This document shows positions 44,791 through 53,410 of a stretch of 64,000 nt of DNA, in pieces. This DNA comes from Nesterenkonia populi (GTDB lineage Bacteria; Actinomycetota; Actinomycetes; Actinomycetales; Micrococcaceae): positions 1,922,001-1,986,000 of the forward strand of contig NZ_VOIL01000001.1 of assembly GCF_007994735.1 (NCBI RefSeq). The letters are read 5' to 3'. Within the stretch, counting starts at the first letter, position 1. Every line of letters starts with the position of its first letter. The notes under the pieces were generated by a model. It was not told the DNA's origin, searched no databases, and saw only the letters and a list, made by a program, of their open reading frames with translations. The position numbers and the translations under genes are program-made.

Positions 44791-45182
44791 AGCTGCCCTA
44801 TCTGCTGCTCGATCCACTGCACAGCGGTGTCTGCCTCGCGCTCCAAGATGGGGTCCGGTTCAGCGACCGTGGCACCGCCTGGCCGGGACGAGCCGAAGGT
44901 GGCGATGCCGGCCAGTGCGGCGGATGGGTCCTTGGCCGCGTTGGGCCCGACTTCGACACTGAAGTTCCGTGCCCCGAAGGCGGTGGAGTCCATGAAGTCG
45001 AAGTCGATGGAGCGCGCGACCTGCCGGAATGACCGGGAGCCCTGGAATAGCTCTCGCCAGGAGCGGGACATCTCTACCCCGGCCCGCCGCATGATCCGCC
45101 GGACCTCCTGCTGATTGCGGCGGGTACTCGTGTTGAGGTCGCTCACAAAGCGGTCGATCTCTTCGGTGCCATGGATGCGCAT
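44787..45182 (-). CDS. HK97 gp10-like head-tail protein (131 aa)
   Basis: MRIHGTEEIDRFVSDLNTST with a helical RRNQQEVRRIMRRAGVEM and later FRQVARSIDFDF resembles the HK97 gp10 group of tail-completion proteins. ATG 45182 overlaps the previous stop (TAATG), so I reject the longer frame from 45230. ATGA overlap with the next gene shows coupled translation. Confidence 0.75.
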   Translation of the reverse strand: MRIHGTEEIDRFVSDLNTSTRRNQQEVRRIMRRAGVEMSRSWRELFQGSRSFRQVARSIDFDFMDSTAFGARNFSVEVGPNAAKDPSAALAGIATFGSSRPGGATVAEPDPILEREADTAVQWIEQQIGQL

Positions 45183-45580
45183 TACTGTCCTGTCGGAATC
45201 TCGACGTTCCAGCGCTGAGCCGTGCGCCATGTGCCGCGATTCAGGCTCCGCAGGCGCATTCGGTCCCCCGTGTGATACTCGGCCTGCGCGGCGCTGGTGA
45301 TAACTGCCTCGTCGCCGGGCTGAACCTCGGCGTCCACCGGCAGGTGAAGGCGGGGGGCTTCAACGATGACGCGGTGACTACCTTCGCCGTAGCTCTCGGC
45401 AGTGTCTGGGGTGCTGGATACCTTGCAGGGGCCGGAGTAGACGATCGTGCCCACCGGGTAGTCGATGCCCGTCTCAGGGTCAGTGGCGAGCTCCCCGGTG
45501 TAGCGGGTGATCTCACACGTATCGACCATCAGAGTCTCTGCGGCCTGCCTGCCGCGTGCCAGAAGCCGAGTGGCGACCAT
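45182..45580 (-). CDS. head-tail stopper-like protein (DUF6093-like)
   Basis: A 132-aa protein: MVATRLLARGRQAAETLMVD, CEITRYTGELATDPETG, IVYSGPCKVSS, PVDAEVQPGDEAVITSA and GDRMRLRSLNRGTWRTAQRW. This set fits the actinophage DUF6093 family, a head completion (stopper) type. Its start overlaps the adaptor gene stop by 1 bp. Joins the capsid connector to the tail. Confidence 0.8.
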   Translation of the reverse strand: MVATRLLARGRQAAETLMVDTCEITRYTGELATDPETGIDYPVGTIVYSGPCKVSSTPDTAESYGEGSHRVIVEAPRLHLPVDAEVQPGDEAVITSAAQAEYHTGDRMRLRSLNRGTWRTAQRWNVEIPTGQ

Positions 45581-46185
45581 CAGTAGCTCCCCGTCACGTA
45601 CGCCTGCCGGCCGAAGCGCTCACGAAGCCACTGGCGGGTGCGGTCGGGAAGTTCGGTGAGGTCCACCACTTCGTCCTCGCCGCGCACGAATGACTCCTGC
45701 AGGCTGTAGTCGTCGATCGATTCCTGCCGCGAGACCAGGCCGCGGCGGGACGCGAGCCCCTCCTCAGACTGGGCCTCATTCAGGCCAGCGGCGACCAGGT
45801 TCGTCGCCAGCTTCACTACGTCTGCCGGCACCGGATCCCAGCCATGACGCCAAGTGACTTGAACATCGTCGTCAATTCGGCCCCACCCTGCGCGGCGATA
45901 CAGCATCCCATTACGCAGCTTGTACTCGACCGGCTGATCATTGATGCGCACTTCATCCACCGACAGCAGTGGTCCGCCGGGAAGCTCGAAGAATCGCTCA
46001 GCGTGACCACCGAACTCCACCGTGGAGGTGATGGCGCTGATCGGCGCGCCGGCGGCACTGCGGATCCCAGCCGATACGGCGTCGATCACCGCATCCATCT
46101 GCTTCTGACTGGATGTATCGATGTTGAAGACATGGAGGTCGGCCGCCGTGACCAGCTGGGGAAGACTCTCGGCCACGACGGCCAC
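45580..46185 (-). CDS. head-tail adaptor protein (201 aa)
   Basis: Mostly helical with MAVVAESLPQLVTAADLHVF, FELPGGPLLSVDEVRINDQPV and RRGLVSRQESIDDYSLQESF near the C-terminus; this resembles the gp6/adaptor group that docks on the portal. It follows a 53-aa gene after the coat protein and is followed by stopper, HK97 gp10-like and terminator genes, the canonical connector order. Catalytic function none expected. Confidence 0.78.
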   Translation of the reverse strand: MAVVAESLPQLVTAADLHVFNIDTSSQKQMDAVIDAVSAGIRSAAGAPISAITSTVEFGGHAERFFELPGGPLLSVDEVRINDQPVEYKLRNGMLYRRAGWGRIDDDVQVTWRHGWDPVPADVVKLATNLVAAGLNEAQSEEGLASRRGLVSRQESIDDYSLQESFVRGEDEVVDLTELPDRTRQWLRERFGRQAYVTGSY

Positions 46186-46200
46186 CTCCTATGTTTCGTG

Positions 46201-46362
46201 CTATCCGTACTGCTCCCGAAGCTGATTGCGGGTCATGCCCTCAGCCTCTCCGGGGTCAGCACCTTGAGTGATGGCATATGCAGCCCAGTCGGACTGAGAC
46301 GCATTGCCTGCGGGGGAAACCTCAGTCCCAGCGGTCATATCCGCCGAGCTGAGGCCGGTCAT
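46201..46362 (-). CDS. small phage protein coupled to the coat gene (53 aa)
   Basis: Read directly: MTGLSSADMTAGTEVSPAGN, then SQSDWAAYAITQGADPGEAE and MTRNQLREQYG. ATG 46362 overlaps the coat protein stop (ATGA) so it is translated by coupling. The W-A-A-Y-A and T-R-x-x-L-R-x-x-Y-G ends recall small actinophage head proteins placed between coat and adaptor genes. No function known. Confidence 0.75.
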   Translation of the reverse strand: MTGLSSADMTAGTEVSPAGNASQSDWAAYAITQGADPGEAEGMTRNQLREQYG

Positions 46363-47276
46363 TCCCCCTGGGATTCACCGCCGTTACCGCCATCACTCTC
46401 GGACTCGCCCTCATCGCTGCCGCCGCCGTCGCCGCCGGGCTCGATGGAGACGGTGCCGCCGGCGAGCTGCTCTGGCCGGATGACGCGGGAGCCGTAGACG
46501 TGAAGTCCGCGGACACCATCACCGAAGGTGTTCTGCAGGCGCATGGCCTCGGTGTTGAGGATCTGCTCGGCGTAGGTGGTGGCAATGGCGTGACCGGCGA
46601 TGACCCGGTAGCCGCCATTCACCTCGGGCACGCGGTTGGCCTCCATCACCTCGAAGCCGGCGGCGCGACCCACCACACCGTTGCGCAGTCCCTCCGTGGT
46701 CCCGGCTGCGTCTGCCCGAATGAAGCGGTCATCCTCGAGCAGGAGCGCGTACATCTCGGGCGGGATCACCGCGAAGCGACCCTCGGAAGGGGTGTTGGTG
46801 CGGTTCAGCCGAGTGCGCAGGCTCACCAGGTGGCTGTACGCCTGACGGGGGGTGGTGAGCTCACCAGAGGAAAGCTCGTTGGCCCCAGTGATGGCAGACG
46901 ACATCTTTCCGGCCAGGTGGGAGTCAGCATCGGAGGCCAGGTTGTAGGACGCACCCCCTGCGGACTCTTCCACGAAGCCTGCAAGAGCCTGCCGGCGGTC
47001 GATGTCATCGACCTTGAAGGCGAAGTAGCGGGACTGGTCGATGACCATGGTCTGCTGAGTGGACTCGAGCAGGTCCCACTCGATGGTGCCGTTACGCTCG
47101 TACTCGCGGGTCTGAGGGGCACCGAAGGCAGTGATGTGCACGGTGTCACCGGCCTGGGCGATTTCGCCCTCGTAGTTGCGGTTGATGACGCCGGGCTGGC
47201 CGTACACCAGTCTGTCATTCAGAGCCTGCAGCAGGGCTGCGCTCCAAATCTCCGGGATGAAGTTTGCGATGGTCAT
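46359..47276 (-). CDS. major capsid protein (P22-coat-like)
   Basis: The 305-aa coat subunit. MTIANFIPEIWSAALLQALN, NRNYEGEIAQAGDTVHI and KVDDIDRRQALAGFVEES at the N-terminal side, then RRFAVIPPEMYALLLEDDRF-like and NGVVGRAAGFEVMEANRVPE blocks are those of the P22-coat/gp5-like group within the HK97 fold. An acidic Gly/Ser/Glu-rich C-terminal tail (SDEGESESDGGNGGES) is unusual and may be exposed or disordered. Preceded by the scaffold gene. Confidence 0.9.
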   Translation of the reverse strand: MTIANFIPEIWSAALLQALNDRLVYGQPGVINRNYEGEIAQAGDTVHITAFGAPQTREYERNGTIEWDLLESTQQTMVIDQSRYFAFKVDDIDRRQALAGFVEESAGGASYNLASDADSHLAGKMSSAITGANELSSGELTTPRQAYSHLVSLRTRLNRTNTPSEGRFAVIPPEMYALLLEDDRFIRADAAGTTEGLRNGVVGRAAGFEVMEANRVPEVNGGYRVIAGHAIATTYAEQILNTEAMRLQNTFGDGVRGLHVYGSRVIRPEQLAGGTVSIEPGGDGGGSDEGESESDGGNGGESQGE

Positions 47277-47298
47277 AGTGCCCTCCTAAAGGCGGTCG

Positions 47299-47922
47299 TT
47301 ATCGCCGGCCGAGGAGGTCATCGAGACGACCCTCGGCGCGCGCAGTGTTGATCTGAGCGGGTGACATCCCAGACAGATCTGACTGGGATAGCTGAGACGG
47401 TCGGGAGTCCTTGCGGCCTGCCCCGATTCCGTCGCCCTGGGACCAGCCACCTTGCGCGGCCAAATAGGGCTTCTGTGTGATGAGGTCTGCGATCGCGCTC
47501 TGGATGGCGTCACCATCCACAGCGCCGTCGTCCCCGACCTCGAAGGACGACAGGTCTAGCAGACGCAGTGCGTCTGTCGGGTCATTGAGTTTGCCTGCGG
47601 CCGCCGCGCGAACCTCGGCCTGACGGATGCGCTCGTTGGCCTTCTGGAGCGCCTCAGCCTCTGCCTCTCGCTGAGCCTGGGTCTGCTTAAACTCCTCTTC
47701 GCGGCCCTCGAGCTTGGCCTGAGCCTCTTCGAGCTGCTGCTTCAGCGTGCCGGCCTCGCCCTTGAGCTTCTTCTCAAGGTCGCGGTTGACCTTCCGCTGA
47801 GCCTCGAACTTCTCCTGCCAGTTGTCCTGCTCGCCGGTGCCGGCAGGCTCGTCCTGTGTCGGCTCATTCTGCTGCGGATCGGGTTGGTCCTGGCTGGCCG
47901 GGTTGATGTTCTCGTGGCTCAT
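47299..47922 (-). CDS. capsid scaffolding protein
   Basis: 207 aa: acidic, Gln/Pro-rich N-terminus, then a long coiled coil (about 35-105; KFEAQRKVNRDLEKKLKGEA, LEEAQAKLEGREEEFKQTQ), a middle domain with LRLLDLSSFEVGDDG and a C-terminal MSPAQINTARAEGRLDDLLG helix for coat binding. This is the usual build of siphovirus scaffolds and it lies immediately before the coat gene. Confidence 0.9.
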   Translation of the reverse strand: MSHENINPASQDQPDPQQNEPTQDEPAGTGEQDNWQEKFEAQRKVNRDLEKKLKGEAGTLKQQLEEAQAKLEGREEEFKQTQAQREAEAEALQKANERIRQAEVRAAAAGKLNDPTDALRLLDLSSFEVGDDGAVDGDAIQSAIADLITQKPYLAAQGGWSQGDGIGAGRKDSRPSQLSQSDLSGMSPAQINTARAEGRLDDLLGRR

Positions 47923-47946
47923 AGTTCCCCTCTCGGGACTCTCGGG

Positions 47947-49011
47947 TTATTGGTTGCCTTGTCGCAGACGCTCGCGCCGCTCACGCACCGAATCGCCGTA
48001 CCAGCCGGACATCTGCGGCCGCAGGATGCCCTCGGAACTCTGCGTGCCGGTGATGTAGCCGTGACGCTGCAGCTGCTCTCGGATGATGCGGTCGTTGCCA
48101 TTGGCTCGCCGGTAGATCTCCTCGGGCATCATGCGTGGGCCCGTGACGCCGGATCGCTCCATCTGTCGTCCCGCAAATCCGACTGGCCGTCCTCGGCGCT
48201 GTGCGGTGCCCTCTGTGGTCACCAGAGAGCCCGTGGCAGTTGAGGACATACCGCGGCGCGCGTTGACCACCTGGTAGATGTCGGCGCCGTCGCGGATTGC
48301 CTGTGCGCCAGCTTCGCCGAAGCGATGAGACTGCTCTTCGAGGCTCATCGACTCGAAGAGCTCATAGGAGTCTTGGACGGGAACTGATTCGCCGTCCACG
48401 ATGGGCACGTGCTCGCACAGGCAGTTCGGGTGTCGGTCAAAGCCGTCATTGTGTCGGTAGCGACGGCCGGCAAGGATCATGCACCTCGAGCACGCATCAG
48501 CTTCTACCTGCCGCACGTAGCCGGTGACCTGCTGCTCGGTCGCCGCCTGAACGCCATCTGCCTGCCGGCCAGCGTCCGCTACGGCTGAGCCGCCCATGGT
48601 GACCAGCGAATCCAGCCCGCCGGCCATCGCTTGATCCGACGGGTAGCCCTGCTTGAGCAAATCCATCGTGCGATAGGCCGGGTGCTCCAGGGCGCCAGGC
48701 AAGTGCATCGGTGGCGTGCTGTCCAGGCCATAGGTGAAGCCAGCAAAGCCGGCCGCACTCAGTGGTGGGCCACTGGGCTCTAGGCCGAACTCCCCCAGCG
48801 CGGCACCGATGTACTGCTGTGAATCACGGGCCGCCATGTACTGCATCCCCGACAGCGCCTCATCGGCCACCGGAATCTGCTCGTTCCACGACCGGAAAAC
48901 ATCCGCCGGATCTACATGCCGTGTCCAGAGCTGGGTGAGATACCGGCCGGCAGTCAGACTGAGCAGGCTGCGTGCTTCGAGGTGGCGGTCAGCTACCTGC
49001 TGCAGGCTCAT
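47947..49011 (-). CDS. MuF-like minor capsid protein
   Basis: A 354-aa protein at the usual position between portal and scaffold. It carries the cysteine/His cluster CSRCMILAGRRYR followed by GFDRHPNCLCEHVP typical of actinophage MuF-like proteins. The C-terminal part (RRGRPVGFAGRQMERSGVTG) has no clear toxin domain; GAGIQAI-like segments are structural. Its start overlaps the portal end by 23 bp. Probably ejected or attached inside the head near the portal. Confidence 0.85.
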   Translation of the reverse strand: MSLQQVADRHLEARSLLSLTAGRYLTQLWTRHVDPADVFRSWNEQIPVADEALSGMQYMAARDSQQYIGAALGEFGLEPSGPPLSAAGFAGFTYGLDSTPPMHLPGALEHPAYRTMDLLKQGYPSDQAMAGGLDSLVTMGGSAVADAGRQADGVQAATEQQVTGYVRQVEADACSRCMILAGRRYRHNDGFDRHPNCLCEHVPIVDGESVPVQDSYELFESMSLEEQSHRFGEAGAQAIRDGADIYQVVNARRGMSSTATGSLVTTEGTAQRRGRPVGFAGRQMERSGVTGPRMMPEEIYRRANGNDRIIREQLQRHGYITGTQSSEGILRPQMSGWYGDSVRERRERLRQGNQ

Positions 49012-50437
49012 CAGGAAGGCCCTGCCTCATCGCGTTCGTCGCAGCCACCAGCGGATCGCTGATCTGCTCCTCTTCACGCATCTGCATGATGCGCTCCACC
49101 TCGTGAGGAGAGTGCCCATCCTCCTCGAGCAGGTAGCGCAGCGGATAGCCCATCTGCTTCTTCTTGAGCAGGGCATCCGAGCGCTGAGCCTCAGAGCGGA
49201 TCTCCTTGTCCGCCCAGACGGCATGGTGTCCGCTGATCTGGCGTGCGAGCTCGTGCTCGCCGCGGACTCGGGCGAAGAGGCGGAAGATCTCAGCCACGTC
49301 GCCGGAGGCGTACATCTGGAACTCGTCAGCCTTCTTGACCAGCGGCGTCTCCGTGGCCTTAAGTGTCTCGCCGTTGAGGTTCGACATGCCCTTGTTGGCC
49401 ACGAAGTAGTGCGCCGGCGTCCTAGTCTGAGCGGCGATGTGGTTGATGTTGATGTCGATGACATCGGTGAAGACATCGAGCCTGGCCGCGTCCCACTGGC
49501 CGATCTTGGCATTCTGGCCGGTCAGCCAGAGGATGCGGCCCTGGCGAAGCTCTTTGAGATCAACGGGCTTCTCTCCTATCTTCTGGCCGTTTCCGTCCAG
49601 GACTGGAGTCTTAGGGTGCTCCTGGCCCATGACTACGCGGGCCTGAAAGCTGGCATGGTCGGCCGCGGCGAAGAGGTAAGCCCAGAGCAGGTTGATTGCA
49701 TCCTGCATAGAGCGGGTCCCGGCGATGTCGCTGATCGGATCATGACGCAGGCGAGGGCGATTCTTGACCTCGACCACCGGCACAGCACGCATGGGGTGGC
49801 GCAAGGGCCACGAGTCATCGTTGCCCTGCTCAGGATCCCAGCCATCAGATGCCGCCGTAGAGGTGCCGGGGACAATCAGCCCGGACTGTGATCCCCGGTT
49901 GGCCGCAAAGTGCGCCGGCCGCGAGAACTTGTAGACCGCCTGGTCGTCGTAGAGGTAGGCGAACTCCTTGGTGTCGTCCATCCATGTCTTGAGCGCGAAC
50001 CGGCGGGTACGCATATCAACCGGGTCATACTCGACATAGACGTTCTGGGGAGGCTCCCACTGTGCGACCGGATCACCATCACCGTTGCGCCAGACGATCA
50101 CCGCCGAGCGCGTTGCCGCGATGGTCTGCAGGAAGCCCTGGGATGACTGCGCTTCCATCTCATTGCGCAGCCAGTCATCCCACAGGTGTTCCGACCCATC
50201 CGTACGCAGACCGTTGACCTTCAGTCGCTCATTGAGCGCATCCACCACAACGGCGCACCAGTTGTCCGCGAAGCCCTTGTATCGCTCGCCGTTGTACTCG
50301 CGCCACTCCTGGGAGGCGAAGCGCAGAGGGTGGCGACCCTCGTAGTAGGCGTCGAGCTCATCGAGCTGCGGGCGCCGTTTGGTCAGGGCGTCGTAGAGAT
50401 TCTTCACCTTGGCGTCGGCCTCGCGCGCTTCAAGCAT
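48989..50437 (-). CDS. portal protein (SPP1-like)
   Basis: Forms the dodecameric DNA entry pore. The 482-aa protein includes LDELDAYYEGRHPLRFASQE, NWCAVVVDALNERLKVNGLR, WAYLFAAADHASFQARVVMG and the late helical ALLKKKQMGYPLRYLLEEDG (portal family C-terminus). ATG 50437 has GAGGGGG just upstream; a TTG at 50455 is also in frame. Placed directly after the large terminase. Confidence 0.92.
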   Translation of the reverse strand: MLEAREADAKVKNLYDALTKRRPQLDELDAYYEGRHPLRFASQEWREYNGERYKGFADNWCAVVVDALNERLKVNGLRTDGSEHLWDDWLRNEMEAQSSQGFLQTIAATRSAVIVWRNGDGDPVAQWEPPQNVYVEYDPVDMRTRRFALKTWMDDTKEFAYLYDDQAVYKFSRPAHFAANRGSQSGLIVPGTSTAASDGWDPEQGNDDSWPLRHPMRAVPVVEVKNRPRLRHDPISDIAGTRSMQDAINLLWAYLFAAADHASFQARVVMGQEHPKTPVLDGNGQKIGEKPVDLKELRQGRILWLTGQNAKIGQWDAARLDVFTDVIDININHIAAQTRTPAHYFVANKGMSNLNGETLKATETPLVKKADEFQMYASGDVAEIFRLFARVRGEHELARQISGHHAVWADKEIRSEAQRSDALLKKKQMGYPLRYLLEEDGHSPHEVERIMQMREEEQISDPLVAATNAMRQGLPDEPAAGS

Positions 50438-50451
50438 CAGGCCCCCTCGGG

Positions 50452-52104
50452 TCAAGCGAAATATGCGTACTCGGTGACTTGCTCCGGCCAGCCCGCAGCA
50501 CGTGCGTCTGCAGCCGCCTCATGGGCGAGCACTGCGGTCATGCCGATGTCGATCTTCTGTCTCTGCGACGGCTTGCCGAGGATGTAGCGATCCCCCGGCT
50601 TGGCTAGCATCTTGGCGTTGCGCAGGTGCACTCGCGTCTGTTGGCAGTCATCCATGCTGATGTCGTCGTTGCGGATGTCGGCCTTGAACCGAGTGAGCGC
50701 GCCATACATACGCATGATCTGGTTCGTCGGCCACGGGATGAATTTGTCCGGGCCGTGCTCCTGGTCCCACGCCTCGATGTCAGACTCCCAGGACCGCTCG
50801 TCATGGAAGCCGGGATCGCAGTAGACGCGCACGATGTCGTAGCGACGTGCAATCTCGTCCCACGCAGCTTCAACCTCGCCGCGGGGGATCTTTCCGCCCC
50901 ACTCTGAGGGATTCCAGTACGCAGGACGAGAATCTGGGCCATAGAGCGGAGTGAAGAGCAGGCCCTCGCGCGTCTCGAGCTTGATCGCAGTCCAGTCGTC
51001 GTGCTCTGAACCGTCGAATCCGCCGGCAACTGATACACCATCAGGGGGCAGTGGACTCGCGGACTCCGGTATGACCTCGGGGTCAAGCCATGTGCCGGCG
51101 CCGTAGACGATGCGGTTTCCGAAGAAGCGCTCGGCCTGGGACGGATCCTGCTCGAGAAGCTCTGAGGCCTCAGCTTCGATGTCATCCAGGTTTACCCAGG
51201 GTGAGCCGTCATAGACGTGGCGGTGGATCTTCCGGCGCTCACGCTTATTGCGGTACGACAACTCGTTCGGCGGGTATCGGTAGAAGCGGAAGATGTCCTG
51301 TGCGTTCGACTCGTAGGTCTGCTGTGCGGTCGAGTTGTCGGCCGGATCCCAAGCGTTTGTGGTCTCCATCGCACGGCCACCCATGCCGGCAAGGCCGCGG
51401 CGCTGTGTCTGCGCGACCTTCACCAGCTTGTTCGAGGCGGTGTAGGTGCCGGACTCATCCTGCAGGGCGAACGAGATCGGGTTTCCGAGTCGGGACTGCG
51501 CCGAGGACGAGACGACTTCGATCTTGTCGTAGTCATCCCCGCCGGCGCCGCCAAGAATGCGGATGAACCCCTCGCGCACCTTCATGAGCTCACCCAGATC
51601 GCCGAGCTTCACCATCGCCTTGAGGGGTCCATAGACGTTATCCGCCTGGTCCTCGGAGGAGGCGAGCAGCTGAATCAGCGGTGACGGCTGGCGCATACCC
51701 ATTGGCTCGCCGGCCTCATACGGGAAGGTCCATCCACACGGACAGCCATTGTCTTCGCATGAGTACTCGTCGCCATCCTCAGCCCAGCCGGCAAAGAGGG
51801 TGGGCCCCACGCCTTCTGCAGCGACCACGGCTGCAGAGAGCGGACCTTTACCCGTCTTCTGTGGTGCGACAATCTGTGTGCGGCGGTAGACGAATGCCTG
51901 GGAGCGAAGGGGCTTGTCCTCGTTCCACTTCGCATCCGGGCGCACGCGGTAGTGATTCGCCACGCACCAGAACTGCCAGTCAGAGAGCTTGAACGGCTTT
52001 CCGCGGTCGAAGCCATCTGGAACGCGGCAATGACGGTCTATCCAGGCGTCGAGCAGGTCTCCCAGAGTAGGAAAGTCAACGACGCCGACATCGGCCGACC
52101 TCAT
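50452..52104 (-). CDS. terL: large terminase subunit
   Basis: ATPase and nuclease that packages DNA. Of 550 aa, the ATPase part has a Walker-A-like APQKTGKG and adenine-side QIVAP, and a Walker B ISFALQDESG; the C-terminal nuclease part shows GGFDGSEHDDWTAIKL, VYCDPGFHDERSWESD and the final MTAVLAHEAAADAR helix with acidic residues. A Cys-rich loop (YSCEDNGCPCGWTF) inside the ATPase domain is typical of actinophage terminases. Start overlaps the small terminase stop (ATGA). Confidence 0.95.
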   Translation of the reverse strand: MRSADVGVVDFPTLGDLLDAWIDRHCRVPDGFDRGKPFKLSDWQFWCVANHYRVRPDAKWNEDKPLRSQAFVYRRTQIVAPQKTGKGPLSAAVVAAEGVGPTLFAGWAEDGDEYSCEDNGCPCGWTFPYEAGEPMGMRQPSPLIQLLASSEDQADNVYGPLKAMVKLGDLGELMKVREGFIRILGGAGGDDYDKIEVVSSSAQSRLGNPISFALQDESGTYTASNKLVKVAQTQRRGLAGMGGRAMETTNAWDPADNSTAQQTYESNAQDIFRFYRYPPNELSYRNKRERRKIHRHVYDGSPWVNLDDIEAEASELLEQDPSQAERFFGNRIVYGAGTWLDPEVIPESASPLPPDGVSVAGGFDGSEHDDWTAIKLETREGLLFTPLYGPDSRPAYWNPSEWGGKIPRGEVEAAWDEIARRYDIVRVYCDPGFHDERSWESDIEAWDQEHGPDKFIPWPTNQIMRMYGALTRFKADIRNDDISMDDCQQTRVHLRNAKMLAKPGDRYILGKPSQRQKIDIGMTAVLAHEAAADARAAGWPEQVTEYAYFA

Positions 52105-52637
52105 TCCCCAACGGCGCGCAGGCGGCGCTCGCGCTTGACGGGCTCAGCCTTCTTCTTCGGCGTGGATCGCTGCGCAGCAACCTCGTCACGCACGATCTGC
52201 CAGCCATTCTCCTTGAGCCCGGCCGGCGTCAGGCCGATCTGGTCACCGAAGCGGTGCAGAGCAGTCTTGTCAGCCGCCTTGGCTTCCGGGCCAGACGCAG
52301 TAAGGAAGGTGCGCACCCACATGGCCACCAGGTTCCAGCGCCACGGTTCGCGCTCCCATGCCACAGCCTGCGGATAGGTCCATACCTGCTCCCAGAGAGC
52401 GAGCTCAGACCCCTTGCGCTGCATGGACGCCTCGTGGTCGTAGCGCTTCACGGGTTTGCCGGAATCAGTGACGTCATCGATGTACACCTGGGGGTCACCC
52501 AATGGGAATTCGATGGGCGGCTCACCCTCGCGCCCCTCATTCGGGAGCTGATCGAGAGTCAGGCCTCGGCTGTCAGAGCGCCCAGAGTTGATATCTGCCT
52601 GCGGCCCAGAGCGATTGCGAGCTCCACCAGATGCCAT
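52101..52637 (-). CDS. small terminase subunit-like protein
   Basis: 178 aa, MASGGARNRSGPQADINSGR at the N-terminus (a hallmark opening of actinophage small terminases), WEREPWRWNLVAMWVRTFL in the middle and a basic C-terminus (STPKKKAEPVKRERRLR). Recognises packaging DNA. A TTG at 52643 is in frame; ATG 52637 fits the usual MxxGGxRxRSG start. Overlaps the large terminase by 4 bp. Confidence 0.9.
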   Translation of the reverse strand: MASGGARNRSGPQADINSGRSDSRGLTLDQLPNEGREGEPPIEFPLGDPQVYIDDVTDSGKPVKRYDHEASMQRKGSELALWEQVWTYPQAVAWEREPWRWNLVAMWVRTFLTASGPEAKAADKTALHRFGDQIGLTPAGLKENGWQIVRDEVAAQRSTPKKKAEPVKRERRLRAVGE

Positions 52638-52928
52638 GATCAATTCACCCTTTCGGTGCTGATCGACTGCCTATACAGGCTATGTTCATGAATGTTTTGA
52701 ACCCTTCGCGGGGTCCAGATCCCTCCCCAGCGGTACAGCTCACTTCCCTCGAAAGGGGGTACCCCCCACCTGACCTGCGCCTTTATGTTGGAGGGAAGAG
52801 CAAGCGCGACCAGTCCCCACTTCGCAGCACTCAGCCAGACAGCAGAGTGTTTATGTTCAACCTTTATTCAATGAACACAATCAGAGCGACAAGCAAGACA
52901 GCCGAAGCGGATCGAACGAGCTGAAGAG
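52638..52928. other. 291-bp intergenic region with a 12-bp palindrome (candidate cos region)
   Basis: No ORF is supported. It contains the perfect palindrome GGGGGTACCCCC (52755-52766) and AT-rich flanks. Position between HNH endonuclease and terminase genes is where cos sites of many actinophages lie; cohesive ends were not determined. Confidence 0.4.
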
Positions 52929-53273
52929 TCAATGACTTCCGCCGAGCTCGTGAGTCTTAGCTGTCTTGCTGTCGTGGCAGGACTTACACAGTCCGCGTCC
53001 GTGCGCTGGGTCGTTGGGGTCAGCGCCAGCCTCCACCAACTCCCAGCGCTCGGCAGGATGATGGTCAGCGACAGTGGACCGAGCGCCGAGGCACTCCACA
53101 CACACTGGGTCGCGTGCCAACACCTGATCGCGGAAGCGGTGGTGTGCCCGTGATGCGTACGGGTTCCCGTCCGGCCTGCGCCCCTTGTCACGCTCCCCCC
53201 GGCATGACGCACACTTGCCAGTCCTGTCGTGGAGGCTGGGGCAACCAGGGGTTGAGCACGCATACCGTGGCAT
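52929..53273 (-). CDS. HNH endonuclease
   Basis: 114 aa starting MPRYACSTPGCPSLHD (GGAGG 7 nt upstream decides this start over 53330). Zinc-binding Cys pairs CPSL/CASCRG and CVECLG/CKSC bracket the HNH core: RAHHRF, then TVADHHPAERWEL (the conserved H-H) and NDPAHGRGLCKSCHD. HNH genes beside terminases assist genome cleavage at cos. Confidence 0.93.
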   Translation of the reverse strand: MPRYACSTPGCPSLHDRTGKCASCRGERDKGRRPDGNPYASRAHHRFRDQVLARDPVCVECLGARSTVADHHPAERWELVEAGADPNDPAHGRGLCKSCHDSKTAKTHELGGSH

Positions 53274-53336
53274 GGTGTCGCCTCCGTGGGGGTGTGTGCG
53301 AGGTGGTCGGGGTGGAGGGGGTGCGCCCATACAAAT

Positions 53337-53360
53337 GCCCCCGCCATGATTGGCAGGGGC
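53337..53360 (-). terminator. terminator after the DUF7341-like gene
   Basis: 10-bp stem (53337-53346 with 53351-53360), loop ATCA on the - strand, then ATTTGT. Lies between a zinc-ribbon gene and the HNH gene. Confidence 0.7.
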
Positions 53361-53410
53361 TTAAAGTCTCCGGGCAGACTTCACCGGACGTGACTCCATC
53401 CTAGCAAAAA

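Noticed and set aside
48989..49011. Portal/MuF overlap as sign of a frameshift fusion
   Set aside because: Both genes have family-typical ends and starts; short overlaps are usual in this operon.
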